Assembly: GCF_015645445.1 (NCBI RefSeq)
Contig: NZ_JADOGI010000074.1
Location: 1-44,500 of the forward strand
Direction: 5' to 3'
Origin: Nonomuraea cypriaca
GTDB lineage: Bacteria; Actinomycetota; Actinomycetes; Streptosporangiales; Streptosporangiaceae
Length of the DNA stretch: 44,500 bases
Position 1 is the stretch's first letter. Each line of letters opens with the position of its first letter. The notes under the pieces were generated by a model. It was given only the letters and a program-made list of their open reading frames with translations. It was not told the DNA's origin and made no database searches. Below, one piece after another: positions 10,303-18,333 of the stretch. The translations under genes and the position numbers were made by a program.

Positions 10303-11094
10303 TCACCTTCGGGCGTACCTCCGTCCGGGCGCGGGCGCGTCGCCGTACAGCTCCGAGACCGTCACGAACGTGAAGCCCTTCTTCGCGAGCCTGTCCAGCA
10401 GGCGGGGCACGGCGGCCACGGTGGTGCGGTGGATGTCGTGCAGGAGGACGATGGAGCCGGGTCTGGCCCGGCCGGCGCGCCTGGCCACGATGGCGGGCGC
10501 GCGGTCGCGCCAGTCGAAGGTGTCGAGGCTCCAGAGGATCTGCGCGAGGCCCTCGCGGCGCGTCTCGGCGGCGACCCTCTTGTCCGTGGCCCCGTACGGC
10601 GGCCGCATCACCCGCATCCGCACCCCGGTGAGCCTCTCGACGAGGTTCTCCGTGTGCTCGATCTCACTCTTGAGCCGTTCGTACGGCAGATCGGTCAACA
10701 GCGGGTGGCTCCATGAGTGGTTGCCGAGCTCGTGACCGTCGCCCACGATGCGGCGAACCATGTGCCCGCCGGGATCGGCCGCCACCCGCTCGCCGAGGAC
10801 GAAGAAGGTGGCCCTGACGTCACGCTCGCGCAGCAGGTCGAGCAGCCGGCCCGTGTGCTCGCCGGGGCCGTCGTCGAAGGTCAGGGCGACGCACTTGATG
10901 TGCCCGCAGTCGTACGAGCGGCTCCGCGGCCAGCCGGGCTGCATGGACTCGAGCCATGTGGCCAGAGCGCCTGGATCGGCGACGGACAGCCCGAACGGCA
11001 TGACCGGCTTCCTGGTGTGCTGGCGGCTCGGCGCCGGGTCGGCGACACAGCTCACCAGGGCGAACAGGGCCAGCGGCAGGGCCCACACGCGCAT
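10303..11094 (-). CDS. polysaccharide deacetylase (NodB) lipoprotein
   Basis: A secreted carbohydrate esterase family 4 protein of 263 residues. Residues 1-16 form a lipoprotein signal ending in the lipobox LVSC, so it is probably anchored outside the membrane. The NodB domain has the metal and catalytic motifs TFDDGPGEHT, HELGNHSWSHP, MRPPYGATD and SLDTFDWRDR, then the last motif IVLLHDIHRT. Enzymes of this family remove N-acetyl groups from peptidoglycan or chitin-like polymers. GGGGGAGAAC precedes the ATG at a good distance. All active-site motifs are intact. The actual polymer is not evident from the context. Confidence 0.93.
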   Translation of the reverse strand: MRVWALPLALFALVSCVADPAPSRQHTRKPVMPFGLSVADPGALATWLESMQPGWPRSRSYDCGHIKCVALTFDDGPGEHTGRLLDLLRERDVRATFFVLGERVAADPGGHMVRRIVGDGHELGNHSWSHPLLTDLPYERLKSEIEHTENLVERLTGVRMRVMRPPYGATDKRVAAETRREGLAQILWSLDTFDWRDRAPAIVARRAGRARPGSIVLLHDIHRTTVAAVPRLLDRLAKKGFTFVTVSELYGDAPAPGRRYARR

Positions 11095-11124
11095 GTTCTC
11101 CCCCGAAACACCGCATGCGGGGGC

Positions 11125-11427
11125 CTACGGGTAGTCCTGGGCCGGTCTCCCCCGCAGTTCCCTGGCCAGGTCGTCCCACCAGAGTGGGATATCGGCCTGC
11201 AATTCCTTGTAACGCCGCGCCACGCGCATGGCACATCCGACCGGATCCGTACCCAGATGCCGACGTTTCACCGGTCCTTCCTGCCAACGGTAAAAACCAT
11301 CTCTATACCGCACTACCAGGCCGATCCACACGGAGATGGTCGCGTCGCCGACCTCGTACGCGCTGGTGACGCCCAGACCATGGAGCTCCGCCTGGAGCTT
11401 CTCCGTCGCCGCTCGGGCCTCACTCAC
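11125..11427 (-). CDS. small hypothetical protein
   Basis: A 100-residue protein that I do not recognise. It starts VSEARAATEKLQAELHGLG, has a central strand-rich part (ISVWIGLVVRYRDGFYRW) and a helical C-terminus (GCAMRVARRYKELQADIP). I favour the GTG at 11427, which follows AGGGGG closely. An ATG at 11511 with GGAG upstream is also possible and would add 28 residues. It has no membrane segment. It lies 30 bp upstream of the deacetylase gene on the same strand and may share its transcript. Confidence 0.55.
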   Translation of the reverse strand: MSEARAATEKLQAELHGLGVTSAYEVGDATISVWIGLVVRYRDGFYRWQEGPVKRRHLGTDPVGCAMRVARRYKELQADIPLWWDDLARELRGRPAQDYP

Positions 11428-11565
11428 ACGCCACCCCCTGCCGACGTTCGGTCGTACAGAGAGGATGTACCCAACTACGGGCATCAGCCGTCCAAGCCAT
11501 GGAGTAATCATGAAACTCCACGGGGTGATCCGACAGCCTTTCGCTGTTATTGGTCAGGAACCTCG

Positions 11566-12141
11566 TTAGTGGTCGGGAGCCTCACGCGGCTCCGCGACCA
11601 CCATCACGAGCCTGAGCTGCTCCTCGCCCAGGTTCGCGTAGCGATGCGGCCGGTCGGCGGTGAAGAGCACCGCGTCGTCCTTGCCGATCACATGGCTCTT
11701 GCCGTAGACCGTGAGCGTCAGCTCGCCGTCCAGCACGGTCAGCATCTCGCGGGTGCCCGGCGGGTGCGCGTCGCCGTCGTGGTGCTCCCCCGGCGCGAGC
11801 CGCCAGTCCCACAGCTCCAGGATCATCGGCGTGTCCGCCCCGACGAGCAGCCGCGCCTGCACGTCCCCCTGCTGGAACGTGACCACGTCCGCCTTGTCCA
11901 CGATGCGCACCGTGGGGACGTCGCCGACCTCGACCAGCCGGGCCACGGTGACGCCGAGGGCGGAGGCGATCCTGGTCAGGGTGGACACGCTCGGATTGGT
12001 CCGGCCCTGCTCGACCTGGACCAGCATCCCCCGGCTCACGCCCGACCTGGCGGCCAGCGCGTCCAGCGTCAGACCGCGGTGCGAGCGCTGCGCGCGGACG
12101 TTGCTCGCGATGGCCTGCGTGATCAGCTCCGCGTCTTCCAT
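11566..12141 (-). CDS. XRE-family regulator with C-terminal cupin domain
   Basis: The protein of 191 residues joins an N-terminal helix-turn-helix (residues 8-65: RGLTLDALAARSGVSRGMLV and then EQGRTNPSVSTLTRIASALG) to a C-terminal cupin (about 105-185) with EHHDGDAHPPGTREMLTVLDG, a typical metal- or ligand-binding cupin motif. Such proteins usually repress a neighbouring operon and sense a small molecule with the cupin. I chose MEDAELITQ at 12141 as the family-like start; MHSMEDAE from 12150 is the alternative. There is no good ribosome binding site for either, so translation may be leaderless. The gene is divergent from an EamA permease and shares its promoter region, so the permease is the likely target. 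Confidence 0.9.
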   Translation of the reverse strand: MEDAELITQAIASNVRAQRSHRGLTLDALAARSGVSRGMLVQVEQGRTNPSVSTLTRIASALGVTVARLVEVGDVPTVRIVDKADVVTFQQGDVQARLLVGADTPMILELWDWRLAPGEHHDGDAHPPGTREMLTVLDGELTLTVYGKSHVIGKDDAVLFTADRPHRYANLGEEQLRLVMVVAEPREAPDH

Positions 12142-12180
12142 GGAGTGCATTGTAGTGAAATGAATTTGCACTGGAGTGCA
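12141..12180. promoter_or_regulatory. operator candidate between XRE-cupin and EamA genes
   Basis: The inverted repeat TGCACT-GG-AGTGCA lies at 12167-12180. The nonamer TGGAGTGCA occurs both at 12172-12180 and at 12141-12149, a spacing of 31 bp, close to three helical turns. The sites fall in the divergent promoter region and reach the regulator's start codon. This layout suits a dimeric helix-turn-helix protein that represses both genes; that role is inferred. Confidence 0.5.
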
Positions 12181-12232
12181 CTCAATGAGCTGTACTGTTG
12201 GTACAACACATTGAACTCCAAGGGAGATGACC

Positions 12233-13066
12233 ATGACCGCGGTGATCCTGGCGACCGTCTGTGCGGTGGTCTACGGCACGGCCGACTTCTTCGGCGGCCT
12301 GGCCAGCCGGCGCAGCCAGGTGCTCTCGGTCGTGGCGCTCTCGCAGATCGCCGGTCTGGTGCTGATCCTGGCCCTGCTCCCGGTGCTGCCCGGCATGTTC
12401 GGCGGCCTCGCCCTGTCGTGGGGGATGCTCGCGGGCCTGGCGGGCGCGGCCGGGCTGGCGCTGTTCTACCGGGCGCTGGCCACGGGCGTCATGTCGGTGG
12501 TCGCGCCCACGACGGCGGTCACCTCGGCGGCGCTGCCGGTGCTGTACGGGCTGGCGACGGGCGAGCGGCCGGGGTTCTGGGCGCTCGCCGGCGTGGTGCT
12601 GGCGCTCGGCGCGGTGCTGCTGGTCAGCCAGGACAGGTCCGCGGACCGTACCGGCTCCGTCGGCTCGGCGCTGATCGCGCTGGCCGCGGGCGCCGGGTTC
12701 GGCGGGTTCTTCATCCTGCTCGCCATGGCGCCGGCGGATAGCGGGCTGTGGCCGCTGGTCGGCGCGCGCATGTCCTCGATCACCACGGTGGCCCTGCTGG
12801 CCCTGCTGACCCGGCGCGCGCTGCGGCCCGGCGCGGGCTCGCTGCACATCATCCTGGCCGCGGGCGCGCTCGACATGGCGGCGAACGTGCTCTACCTGCT
12901 GGCCGAGCGGCAGGGGCTGATCAGCCTGGTGGCCGTGCTGGTCTCGCTCTACCCCGCCAGCACCCTGCTGCTGGCCAGAAAGGTGCTGGGGGAGCGGCTG
13001 CGGGGCATCCAGGTGGCGGGTGTGGCGTGCGCGCTCGGGGCGGTGGCACTCATAGCCGTCGCGTAG
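12233..13066 (+). CDS. EamA/DMT-family permease
   Basis: This 277-residue protein consists of about ten hydrophobic helices, arranged as the two five-helix EamA repeats of the drug/metabolite transporter superfamily. The first helix holds VVYGTADFFGGLASRRS, typical of the bacterial group. The second half begins near ALIALAAGAGFGGFFILLAM. Members move small metabolites, often exporting amino acids or other end products. I chose the second ATG (12233), since AGGGAG at 12221-12226 is six bases before it; the ATG at 12227 directly abuts that site. It is divergent from the XRE-cupin gene, which probably controls it. Its last 24 bases are duplicated just downstream. Confidence 0.88.
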   Translation: MTAVILATVCAVVYGTADFFGGLASRRSQVLSVVALSQIAGLVLILALLPVLPGMFGGLALSWGMLAGLAGAAGLALFYRALATGVMSVVAPTTAVTSAALPVLYGLATGERPGFWALAGVVLALGAVLLVSQDRSADRTGSVGSALIALAAGAGFGGFFILLAMAPADSGLWPLVGARMSSITTVALLALLTRRALRPGAGSLHIILAAGALDMAANVLYLLAERQGLISLVAVLVSLYPASTLLLARKVLGERLRGIQVAGVACALGAVALIAVA

Positions 13067-13104
13067 CCTGCGCGGTGGCACTCATAGCCGTTGCGTTGCC
13101 CGGC
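13041..13104 (+). repeat. 32-bp tandem duplication over the EamA stop codon
   Basis: The last 24 coding bases, from CGGTGGCACTCATAGCCGT at 13041, recur at 13073-13096 with one mismatch, giving a 32-bp period. The second copy lies outside the gene. Its mismatch supplies a TTG in frame with the next gene, which probably explains a spurious upstream start for that gene. Confidence 0.8.
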
Positions 13105-13126
13105 CGGAGCTTGTTACGTTGCGCCC

Positions 13127-14089
13127 GTGCGCCCTGCCCGGGCACGTTCCGATGGAGAGTCGCTCCGGCACATCGCGGTGCCGTACGACTCCGATGAGTC
13201 CTTCCTGAGCCTTGCCGTGCCGCGCGTGCGGGCCGCGCTCGACGAGGACCGGCGGGTGCTGGTGATCACCTGCGCGACCAAGCTCGGCCTCCTGAACGAG
13301 GCCCTGGGCGGCGACGCGGAGCACATCGACAGCCGGGTCTCCACCACGTGGTTCGGCCACCCGTACCGCACGCTGGCCGCCTACCACGACTACGCGCGCG
13401 GGCAGCGCACCCTCGTGATCGGCGAGCCCGTCTGGGAGGGCAGGAGCGAGCGCGAGGTCAGGGAGCTCATCCGCTCCGAGTCCGTGCTCAACGCCGCGCT
13501 CGGCGCGACGTCGTCGATCATGTTATGCCTGTACGACCTCCGCGAGGTCCCCGAGACCGTGCTCGACTTCGGCCCGGTGAACCACCCGCTGCTGCTCGGG
13601 GCGGACGGCGAGGTGACGAGCCCGCGCTTCGTCCCGCCCCACGAGCTGGTGCTGAACGGCGACCGCACCCCGCTCCCCGAGCCGGCCCCCGGCGCGCGCA
13701 CGATCAGCTTCACCGCCCGCGAGCTGCGGCGGCTGCGCCGGCGCGTCAGCGACTACGCCAGAGCGGCCGGCATGGACCACGAGCTGGTCACGTCTCTCGT
13801 CCTCAGCGTCTCCGAGATCGCCGCGAACAGCATCGAGCACGGCGCCGGACACGGCACGATCACGATGTGGGTGAACAGCGGGGAGCTCGTCTGCGAGGTC
13901 GCCGACCCAGGCGGCGCGCTCGACGACCCCTTACCAGGCTACATACCACCCGAGCCCGAATCCCCTCGGGGATACGGGCTCTGGATCAGCAGGCAGCTCT
14001 GCGACCTCGTGCAGCTGCGCTCGGAAGGCGGCGTGTTACGCGTCCGCCTTCATCTCGCTATGGGGATCGACGGGGGACGTCAAGCCTAG
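13127..14089 (+). CDS. MEDS-domain and HATPase (RsbW-like) regulatory protein
   Basis: A cytoplasmic protein of 320 residues with two parts. Residues 10-175 match the MEDS domain (DESFLSLAVPRVRAALDEDR, LVITCATKLGLL, TWFGHPYRTLAAYHDYA). Residues 195-315 form a GHKL ATPase of the anti-sigma (RsbW) type: the N-box EIAANSIEHGAG, the G1 box VADPGG and the G2 box RGYGLWISRQLCDLVQL. Such proteins bind ATP and partner with sigma factors or anti-sigma antagonists. No transmembrane segment or classical phosphorylatable His domain is visible. I chose the GTG at 13127. No Shine-Dalgarno sequence precedes it, so a leaderless mRNA is possible. The gene converges on the sigma-factor gene and their stop codons overlap by four bases. 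Confidence 0.85.
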   Translation: MRPARARSDGESLRHIAVPYDSDESFLSLAVPRVRAALDEDRRVLVITCATKLGLLNEALGGDAEHIDSRVSTTWFGHPYRTLAAYHDYARGQRTLVIGEPVWEGRSEREVRELIRSESVLNAALGATSSIMLCLYDLREVPETVLDFGPVNHPLLLGADGEVTSPRFVPPHELVLNGDRTPLPEPAPGARTISFTARELRRLRRRVSDYARAAGMDHELVTSLVLSVSEIAANSIEHGAGHGTITMWVNSGELVCEVADPGGALDDPLPGYIPPEPESPRGYGLWISRQLCDLVQLRSEGGVLRVRLHLAMGIDGGRQA

Positions 14090-14679
14090 GCCGCGCGCGG
14101 GGCGGGGAGCCGGACGGCGCCTTCTTCGACCGCGTAGCCCTCCAGCATGCCCCGCAGCTGGCGGCGGCCACGGTGCAGCCGGGACATCACGGTGCCGATG
14201 GGCGTGCCCATGCGCTCGGCGATCTCCTTGTACGCGAACCCCTCCACGTCGGCCAGGTAGACGGCCACGCGGAAGTCCTCGGGAAGGGACCGCAGAGCGT
14301 TCATCACGACGTTGTCGGGCAGCCGGTCGAGCGCCTCGGTCTCGGCCGAACGGAGCCCGGTCGAGGTGTGCGACTCGGCCGCGTGCAGCTGCCAGTCCTC
14401 GACGTCCTCTGCGGCGGACAGCTTGGGCGAGCGCTGCTTCTTGCGGTAGTCGTTGATGAAGTTGTTGGTGAGGATCCGGTGCAGCCACGCCTTGAGGTTC
14501 GTTCCCTCACGGAACTGGTGGTACGACGTGTACGCCTTCGCCACGGTCTCCTGCACCAGGTCCTCTGCGTCGGCGGCGTTACGGGTCAGGCGCATGGCGG
14601 AAGCGAACAGCTGCGACGTCACGGGCACGACATCGCGCTCGAACCAGTTCTCACGCTGCTCATCGGTCATAGTGATCAA
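14086..14679 (-). CDS. ECF sigma factor, SigR/SigH-like
   Basis: A sigma-70 family ECF factor of 197 residues. Region 2 reads RNAADAEDLVQETVAKAYTS and FREGTNLKAWLHRILTNNFI. Region 4 reads LADVEGFAYKEIAERMGTPI and then GTVMSRLHRGRRQLRGMLEGY. These segments and the central AAEDVEDWQ and STGLRSAE are very close, from memory, to Streptomyces SigR, which controls the thiol-oxidative stress response. The TTG at 14679 has GGGGGA five bases upstream, so I prefer it over the ATG at 14670. A GGAAC that resembles a SigR -35 lies at 14732-14736, but the -10 is not convincing. The redox-sensing anti-sigma gene rsrA, which normally follows sigR directly, is absent here. Confidence 0.92.
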   Translation of the reverse strand: MITMTDEQRENWFERDVVPVTSQLFASAMRLTRNAADAEDLVQETVAKAYTSYHQFREGTNLKAWLHRILTNNFINDYRKKQRSPKLSAAEDVEDWQLHAAESHTSTGLRSAETEALDRLPDNVVMNALRSLPEDFRVAVYLADVEGFAYKEIAERMGTPIGTVMSRLHRGRRQLRGMLEGYAVEEGAVRLPAPRAA

Positions 14680-15186
14680 ATCATTCCCCCTTGCGCTATC
14701 CCCCGTTTCGGCACAAGCCGCCTGAACGGCGGTTCCATCATCGCAAGCCCCAGGTAAGGGACGCGTTAGAGTCTCCGCCTTGATCAGAAGGGGTTTCCGT
14801 CCATCTGCTCGCGGCGTGCATGATCACGTCCGCGGCCGGACAAGTCTCATTACCATAACACTACCCACCCAATTTCGCGCAAATAGTGGTCAGAGTCACA
14901 CTGGATAGCGTACGGGGCTGAGCTTCACTGAGCCGTCGGTACCTGGGGCACACCACTGCCCGGCGGAGGCCGTCTAACAGGCCGAGTCCGCCGTCAACCG
15001 GGGTCGCGACACACATCCGCACGTCTTTCCGCTGCCCTGCCACTGGGGAGTAAACCTCTACATGAAAGACGAGCCGGCGCCCCGACTGGTTCACTGAAAC
15101 ACCGATAGGGGCTCCCCTATTCCCGGCCGGCATGGCCGCGGTCGGCCCTTGGCGGGGTCCGCGCTCAGCTCTTGAGGGGTCCGCGC
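14680..15186. other. gene-free interval of about 500 bp
   Basis: I see no convincing gene between the sigma-factor start and the end of the binding-protein gene. The stretch contains an inverted repeat GCGGAGGCC...GGCC...TCCGC near 14954-14994 and the palindrome-like ATAGGGGCTCCCCTAT at 15105-15120. It also holds the presumed promoter region of the sigma-factor gene. Its base composition is less GC-rich than that of the flanking genes around 14840-14900. Confidence 0.5.
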
Positions 15187-15195
15187 TCAGCTCTT
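15154..15195. repeat. 22-bp tandem duplication over a gene end
   Basis: GGGGTCCGCGCTCAGCTCTT occurs at 15154-15173 and again at 15176-15195 (period 22 bp). The second copy contains the stop codon and last codons of the siderophore-binding-protein gene, so the duplication repeats the end of the gene just beyond it. Confidence 0.85.
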
Positions 15196-16155
15196 CGCGG
15201 GGTCGACGTCGAAGAATCCGGCCACGTCGTCCAGGATGGCGTGCGCTCCCTGGATGCCCACCGCGCTCATCCAGGTCAGGTCGCCGACGTCGTGCTTCTC
15301 GCCCTTGAGCCGGCCCCAGAGCGGGTTGCCGACGAACTTCTCCTTGGGCCCGTCCGTCGCCGGGTCCGGGTAGGACGCGACGAAGATGTGGTCGGCGTCC
15401 AGGTCGGCGATGCGTTCCTGACTGACGTCCACCGCGATGGCGTCCTGGACGGTGGGCTGGCCCTCGGGACGGGGGAAGCCGATGTCCTTCATCACCAGGC
15501 CCGAGTAGGAGTTCTCCACGTACAGGCGCGTCGTGGGCTCGCCGGCGAAGCGGACGATCGAGATCGTCGGCAGCTCGCCCTCCTTCTCCTTGATCGCGGC
15601 GCCGATCTCGCCGGCCCGATCCTCGAACGACTTGATCGTCGTGTCCGCGAGCTCCTCCTTGCCCAGGGCCTGGCCCATGAGGCGGAGGTTCTCCTTCCAG
15701 ATGGCGCCCGTCGTCTCGCTGAACACGGTCGGGGCGATCTTCGTGAGCTCGTTGTACAGGGCCTCGTGCCTGACCTTCGCCGAGACGATCAGGTCGGGCT
15801 TGAGCGCGATGATCTTCTCCAGGCTCGGCTGCTCCAGCGTGCCGACCGGGGTCGCCTCCTTGCCGTACCGCTCCGCGACCGCGCCGAGGTAGCCGGGCAG
15901 CTCCGTCTCGATCGACCGGTACGTCGTGTACCCCACCACCGGGGTCTCCAGGGTGAGCACGGCGTCCACGAAGCTCTGGTCGAGCGCCACCACCCGCTTC
16001 GGCTGGGCGGGGATCACGGTCTCGCCCATCGCGTGCTCGACGGTCCTGAAAGGGGCACCGCCAGAGGGAGCGATGGTGGTGGCGGGTTCCGCGGAACCGC
16101 AGGCGGCGAGCCCCATCACCAGGACAGCTCCGGCCAGCGCACGTAACGGCCTCAT
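15187..16155 (-). CDS. iron-siderophore ABC transporter substrate-binding lipoprotein
   Basis: A 322-residue lipoprotein with a signal ending in the lipobox LAAC. The remainder is a FecB/FepB-type periplasmic-binding domain with the family start VIPAQPKRVVALDQSFVDAV, the first-lobe segment KPDLIVSAKVRHEALYNELT, and a second lobe with IADLDADHIFVASYPDPATD. It captures ferric siderophores outside the cell and hands them to the FecCD permeases encoded divergently. A good ribosome binding site (AAGGGA) precedes the ATG. Iron boxes in the promoter indicate repression when iron is plentiful. The identity of the siderophore is unknown. Confidence 0.93.
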   Translation of the reverse strand: MRPLRALAGAVLVMGLAACGSAEPATTIAPSGGAPFRTVEHAMGETVIPAQPKRVVALDQSFVDAVLTLETPVVGYTTYRSIETELPGYLGAVAERYGKEATPVGTLEQPSLEKIIALKPDLIVSAKVRHEALYNELTKIAPTVFSETTGAIWKENLRLMGQALGKEELADTTIKSFEDRAGEIGAAIKEKEGELPTISIVRFAGEPTTRLYVENSYSGLVMKDIGFPRPEGQPTVQDAIAVDVSQERIADLDADHIFVASYPDPATDGPKEKFVGNPLWGRLKGEKHDVGDLTWMSAVGIQGAHAILDDVAGFFDVDPAKS

Positions 16156-16173
16156 AAGGAATCCCTTTCCCGT

Positions 16174-16192
16174 AAAAGTAAGGCAAACCTAA
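16174..16192 (-). promoter_or_regulatory. second iron-box-like site for the binding-protein gene
   Basis: On the minus strand this site reads TTAGGTTTGCCTTACTTTT. It keeps most positions of the iron-box consensus and lies about 20 bases from the binding-protein start codon. It abuts the better box at 16194-16212, so two regulator dimers could sit side by side. Confidence 0.6.
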
Positions 16193-16193
16193 A

Positions 16194-16212
16194 TTAGGTT
16201 AGCCCTGCCTAA
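16194..16212. promoter_or_regulatory. iron box (IdeR/DmdR1-type operator)
   Basis: TTAGGTTAGCCCTGCCTAA is a near match to the 19-bp consensus TTAGGTTAGSCTWACCTAA bound by iron-loaded IdeR/DmdR/DtxR proteins. It lies between the divergent siderophore-binding-protein and permease genes, about 46 bases before the permease start, and so can repress both sides in iron-replete cells. Confidence 0.9.
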
Positions 16213-16258
16213 GCTGGCATACTGCACCAGGATCGGGCAAACGCTGAGGAGGAACGGG

Positions 16259-17293
16259 TTGAGCGCCACCGCTGTCGCGCCGCGCCTCCAAGGCATCCGT
16301 GACCGCCGGCTCACCGTTCTCATCGGCCTCCTGGCCGCCGTCGGGATCGCGGTACTCGTGAGCGTCACCATCGGCTCCAAGTCCGTGCCGCTCGCCGACG
16401 CCTGGCACGCGCTCACCGCCCCCACCGGCACCGAGAACGACCTCGTCATCCGCTCACTCCGCGTCCCCAGGACGATCCTGGGCATCCTGGCCGGTGTGGC
16501 GCTCGGCGTCTCCGGCGCGCTCATGCAGGGGCACACCCGCAACCCGCTCGCCGACCCCGGACTGCTCGGGGTCACGCAGGGGGCGGCGTTCGCGATGGTG
16601 TCCTCGATCATCCTGCTCGAAGCCTCCAGCCTGCTCGCCTACATCTGGTTCGGCCTGGCGGGGGCGCTCCTCGCCAGCGTCGCGGTGTTCGCGCTGGGCA
16701 TGGCGGGCGGCAGGGGCGGGCCGACGCCGGTCACGCTGGCGCTGGCCGGCACCGCTGTGAGCGCCATGCTGGCCGCGCTGACCTCTGCCGTCGTGCTGCT
16801 GGACGAGCAGGCGATGGACGTGTTCAGGTTCTGGCAGGCGGGCTCGATCGCCGCCAGGGGCGGGGACGTGGTGTGGCAGGTGCTGCCGTTCATCGTCGTG
16901 GGTCTCGTCCTGGCGATGATCAACGCGCCCGGCCTCAACGCGCTCTCCCTCGGCGAGGACGTGGCCAGGAGCCTCGGCCAGAACATCGCCCTGACCAGGG
17001 CCGTCGGCGTGGCCGCCGTCACTCTGCTGTCGGGCGCCGCCGTCGCGGCCTGCGGGTCGCTGGCGTTCATCGGGCTGATCGTGCCGCATCTGGCCCGTCC
17101 GCTGTCGGGGACCGACCACCGGTGGTTGCTGCCGTACTCAGGGTTGATCGGCGCGGCGCTGCTGCTGGTGGCCGACGTGGTCGGCCGGGTGGTGGCGCCG
17201 CCGGGTGAGCTGGAGGTGGGCGTGGTGCTGGCGCTGATGGGCGCCCCGTTCTTCGTCGCCCTGGTCCGCCGCAGGAAGCCGGTACGCCTGTGA
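16259..17293 (+). CDS. FecCD-family iron-siderophore permease 1
   Basis: This permease of 344 residues has the FecCD fold of about ten helices. Typical motifs are RVPRTILGILAGVALGVSGA, MQGHTRNPLADPGLLGVTQG and the C-terminal AACGSLAFIGLIVPHLARPL, which includes the loop that meets the ATPase. The start is a TTG with GAGGAGG seven bases upstream. The next permease gene begins within its stop codon (GTGA overlap), so the two subunits are translationally coupled and probably form a heterodimer. The iron box upstream implies iron repression. Confidence 0.95.
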   Translation: MSATAVAPRLQGIRDRRLTVLIGLLAAVGIAVLVSVTIGSKSVPLADAWHALTAPTGTENDLVIRSLRVPRTILGILAGVALGVSGALMQGHTRNPLADPGLLGVTQGAAFAMVSSIILLEASSLLAYIWFGLAGALLASVAVFALGMAGGRGGPTPVTLALAGTAVSAMLAALTSAVVLLDEQAMDVFRFWQAGSIAARGGDVVWQVLPFIVVGLVLAMINAPGLNALSLGEDVARSLGQNIALTRAVGVAAVTLLSGAAVAACGSLAFIGLIVPHLARPLSGTDHRWLLPYSGLIGAALLLVADVVGRVVAPPGELEVGVVLALMGAPFFVALVRRRKPVRL

Positions 17294-18333
17294 GCACGCT
17301 CCCCCTGCGCGTCGGCGGCATGTCCTGGCAGGTACGCCTGCGCGGCCTCACCGTCACCCTGACGGCCCTTCTGATCCTCGCCGTGCTCATGGCCATGAGC
17401 ATGCGCATCGGCGACCTCCAGATGACGCTGGGCGAGGTCGTCGAGGGCACGTTCGACGTCAACAGCGCCGCCCACTTCATCGTCATGGAGTTGCGCCTGC
17501 CCCGCGCGCTGACCGGGGCCCTGGTCGGCGCCGCGCTCGCGCTGTCCGGCGCCATCATCCAGTCCATCGCCCGCAACCCGCTGGCCAGTCCCGAGATCCT
17601 CGGCGTCACGACCGGCGCCTCCGTCACGGTGGTGGCCGGCGTCGTGGCCAGCGGCAGCGTGACCGGCGGCGTCAGCGGCCTGCTGTCCACCCTCGGCATC
17701 CCCGCGCTCGCCCTGCTCGGCGGCCTGATCGGCGCGGCCGTCGTGTACGGCCTGGCCTGGCGGCGCGGCCTGGACGGCTACCGCCTGGTGCTGGTCGGCA
17801 TCGGCGTGGCCGCCGTGTTCACGAACGTCAAGTTCTGGCTCCTGACCGTCGGCGACGTCAACGACACCAGCCGCGCCATGGTCTGGATCAGCGGCTCGCT
17901 CAACGCCCGCGGCTGGGAGCACGTGACGCCCACCGCCCTGGCCTTGGTCGTACTCGTGCCGCTCACCCTGCTCGGCACCCGCTCGCTCGACGCCCTGAGG
18001 TTCGGCGACGACACGGTCACCGCCCTCGGCGTACGCATGAACCTGGCCCGCGCCCTGATGATCCTCGCCGCCGTGCTGCTGGCCGCCGTGGCCACCGCCT
18101 CGGCGGGCCCGATCGCGTTCGTGGCGCTCGCCGCGCCGCAGATCGCGCTCAGGCTGGCCCGCTCCGCCCAGCCGCCCCTGCTGTGCTCTGCGGTCATCGG
18201 CGCCGTGCTCACCACGGGCTCCGACCTGATCGCCAGGACCGTGTTCTCCCCCATCGAACTGCCCGTCGGCATCGTGACCGCCGTGCTGGGCGCCCCGTAC
18301 CTGATCCACCTGATCTGGAGGGCAAGAAAATGA
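17290..18333 (+). CDS. FecCD-family iron-siderophore permease 2
   Basis: The second permease subunit has 347 residues and again about ten helices. It contains MELRLPRALTGALVGAALAL, IARNPLASPEILGVTTGAS and the loop ATASAGPIAFVALAAPQIAL. It overlaps the first permease gene at GTGA and the ATPase gene at ATGA. It should pair with the first permease to form the membrane channel for ferric siderophore uptake. Confidence 0.95.
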   Translation: MSTLPLRVGGMSWQVRLRGLTVTLTALLILAVLMAMSMRIGDLQMTLGEVVEGTFDVNSAAHFIVMELRLPRALTGALVGAALALSGAIIQSIARNPLASPEILGVTTGASVTVVAGVVASGSVTGGVSGLLSTLGIPALALLGGLIGAAVVYGLAWRRGLDGYRLVLVGIGVAAVFTNVKFWLLTVGDVNDTSRAMVWISGSLNARGWEHVTPTALALVVLVPLTLLGTRSLDALRFGDDTVTALGVRMNLARALMILAAVLLAAVATASAGPIAFVALAAPQIALRLARSAQPPLLCSAVIGAVLTTGSDLIARTVFSPIELPVGIVTAVLGAPYLIHLIWRARK

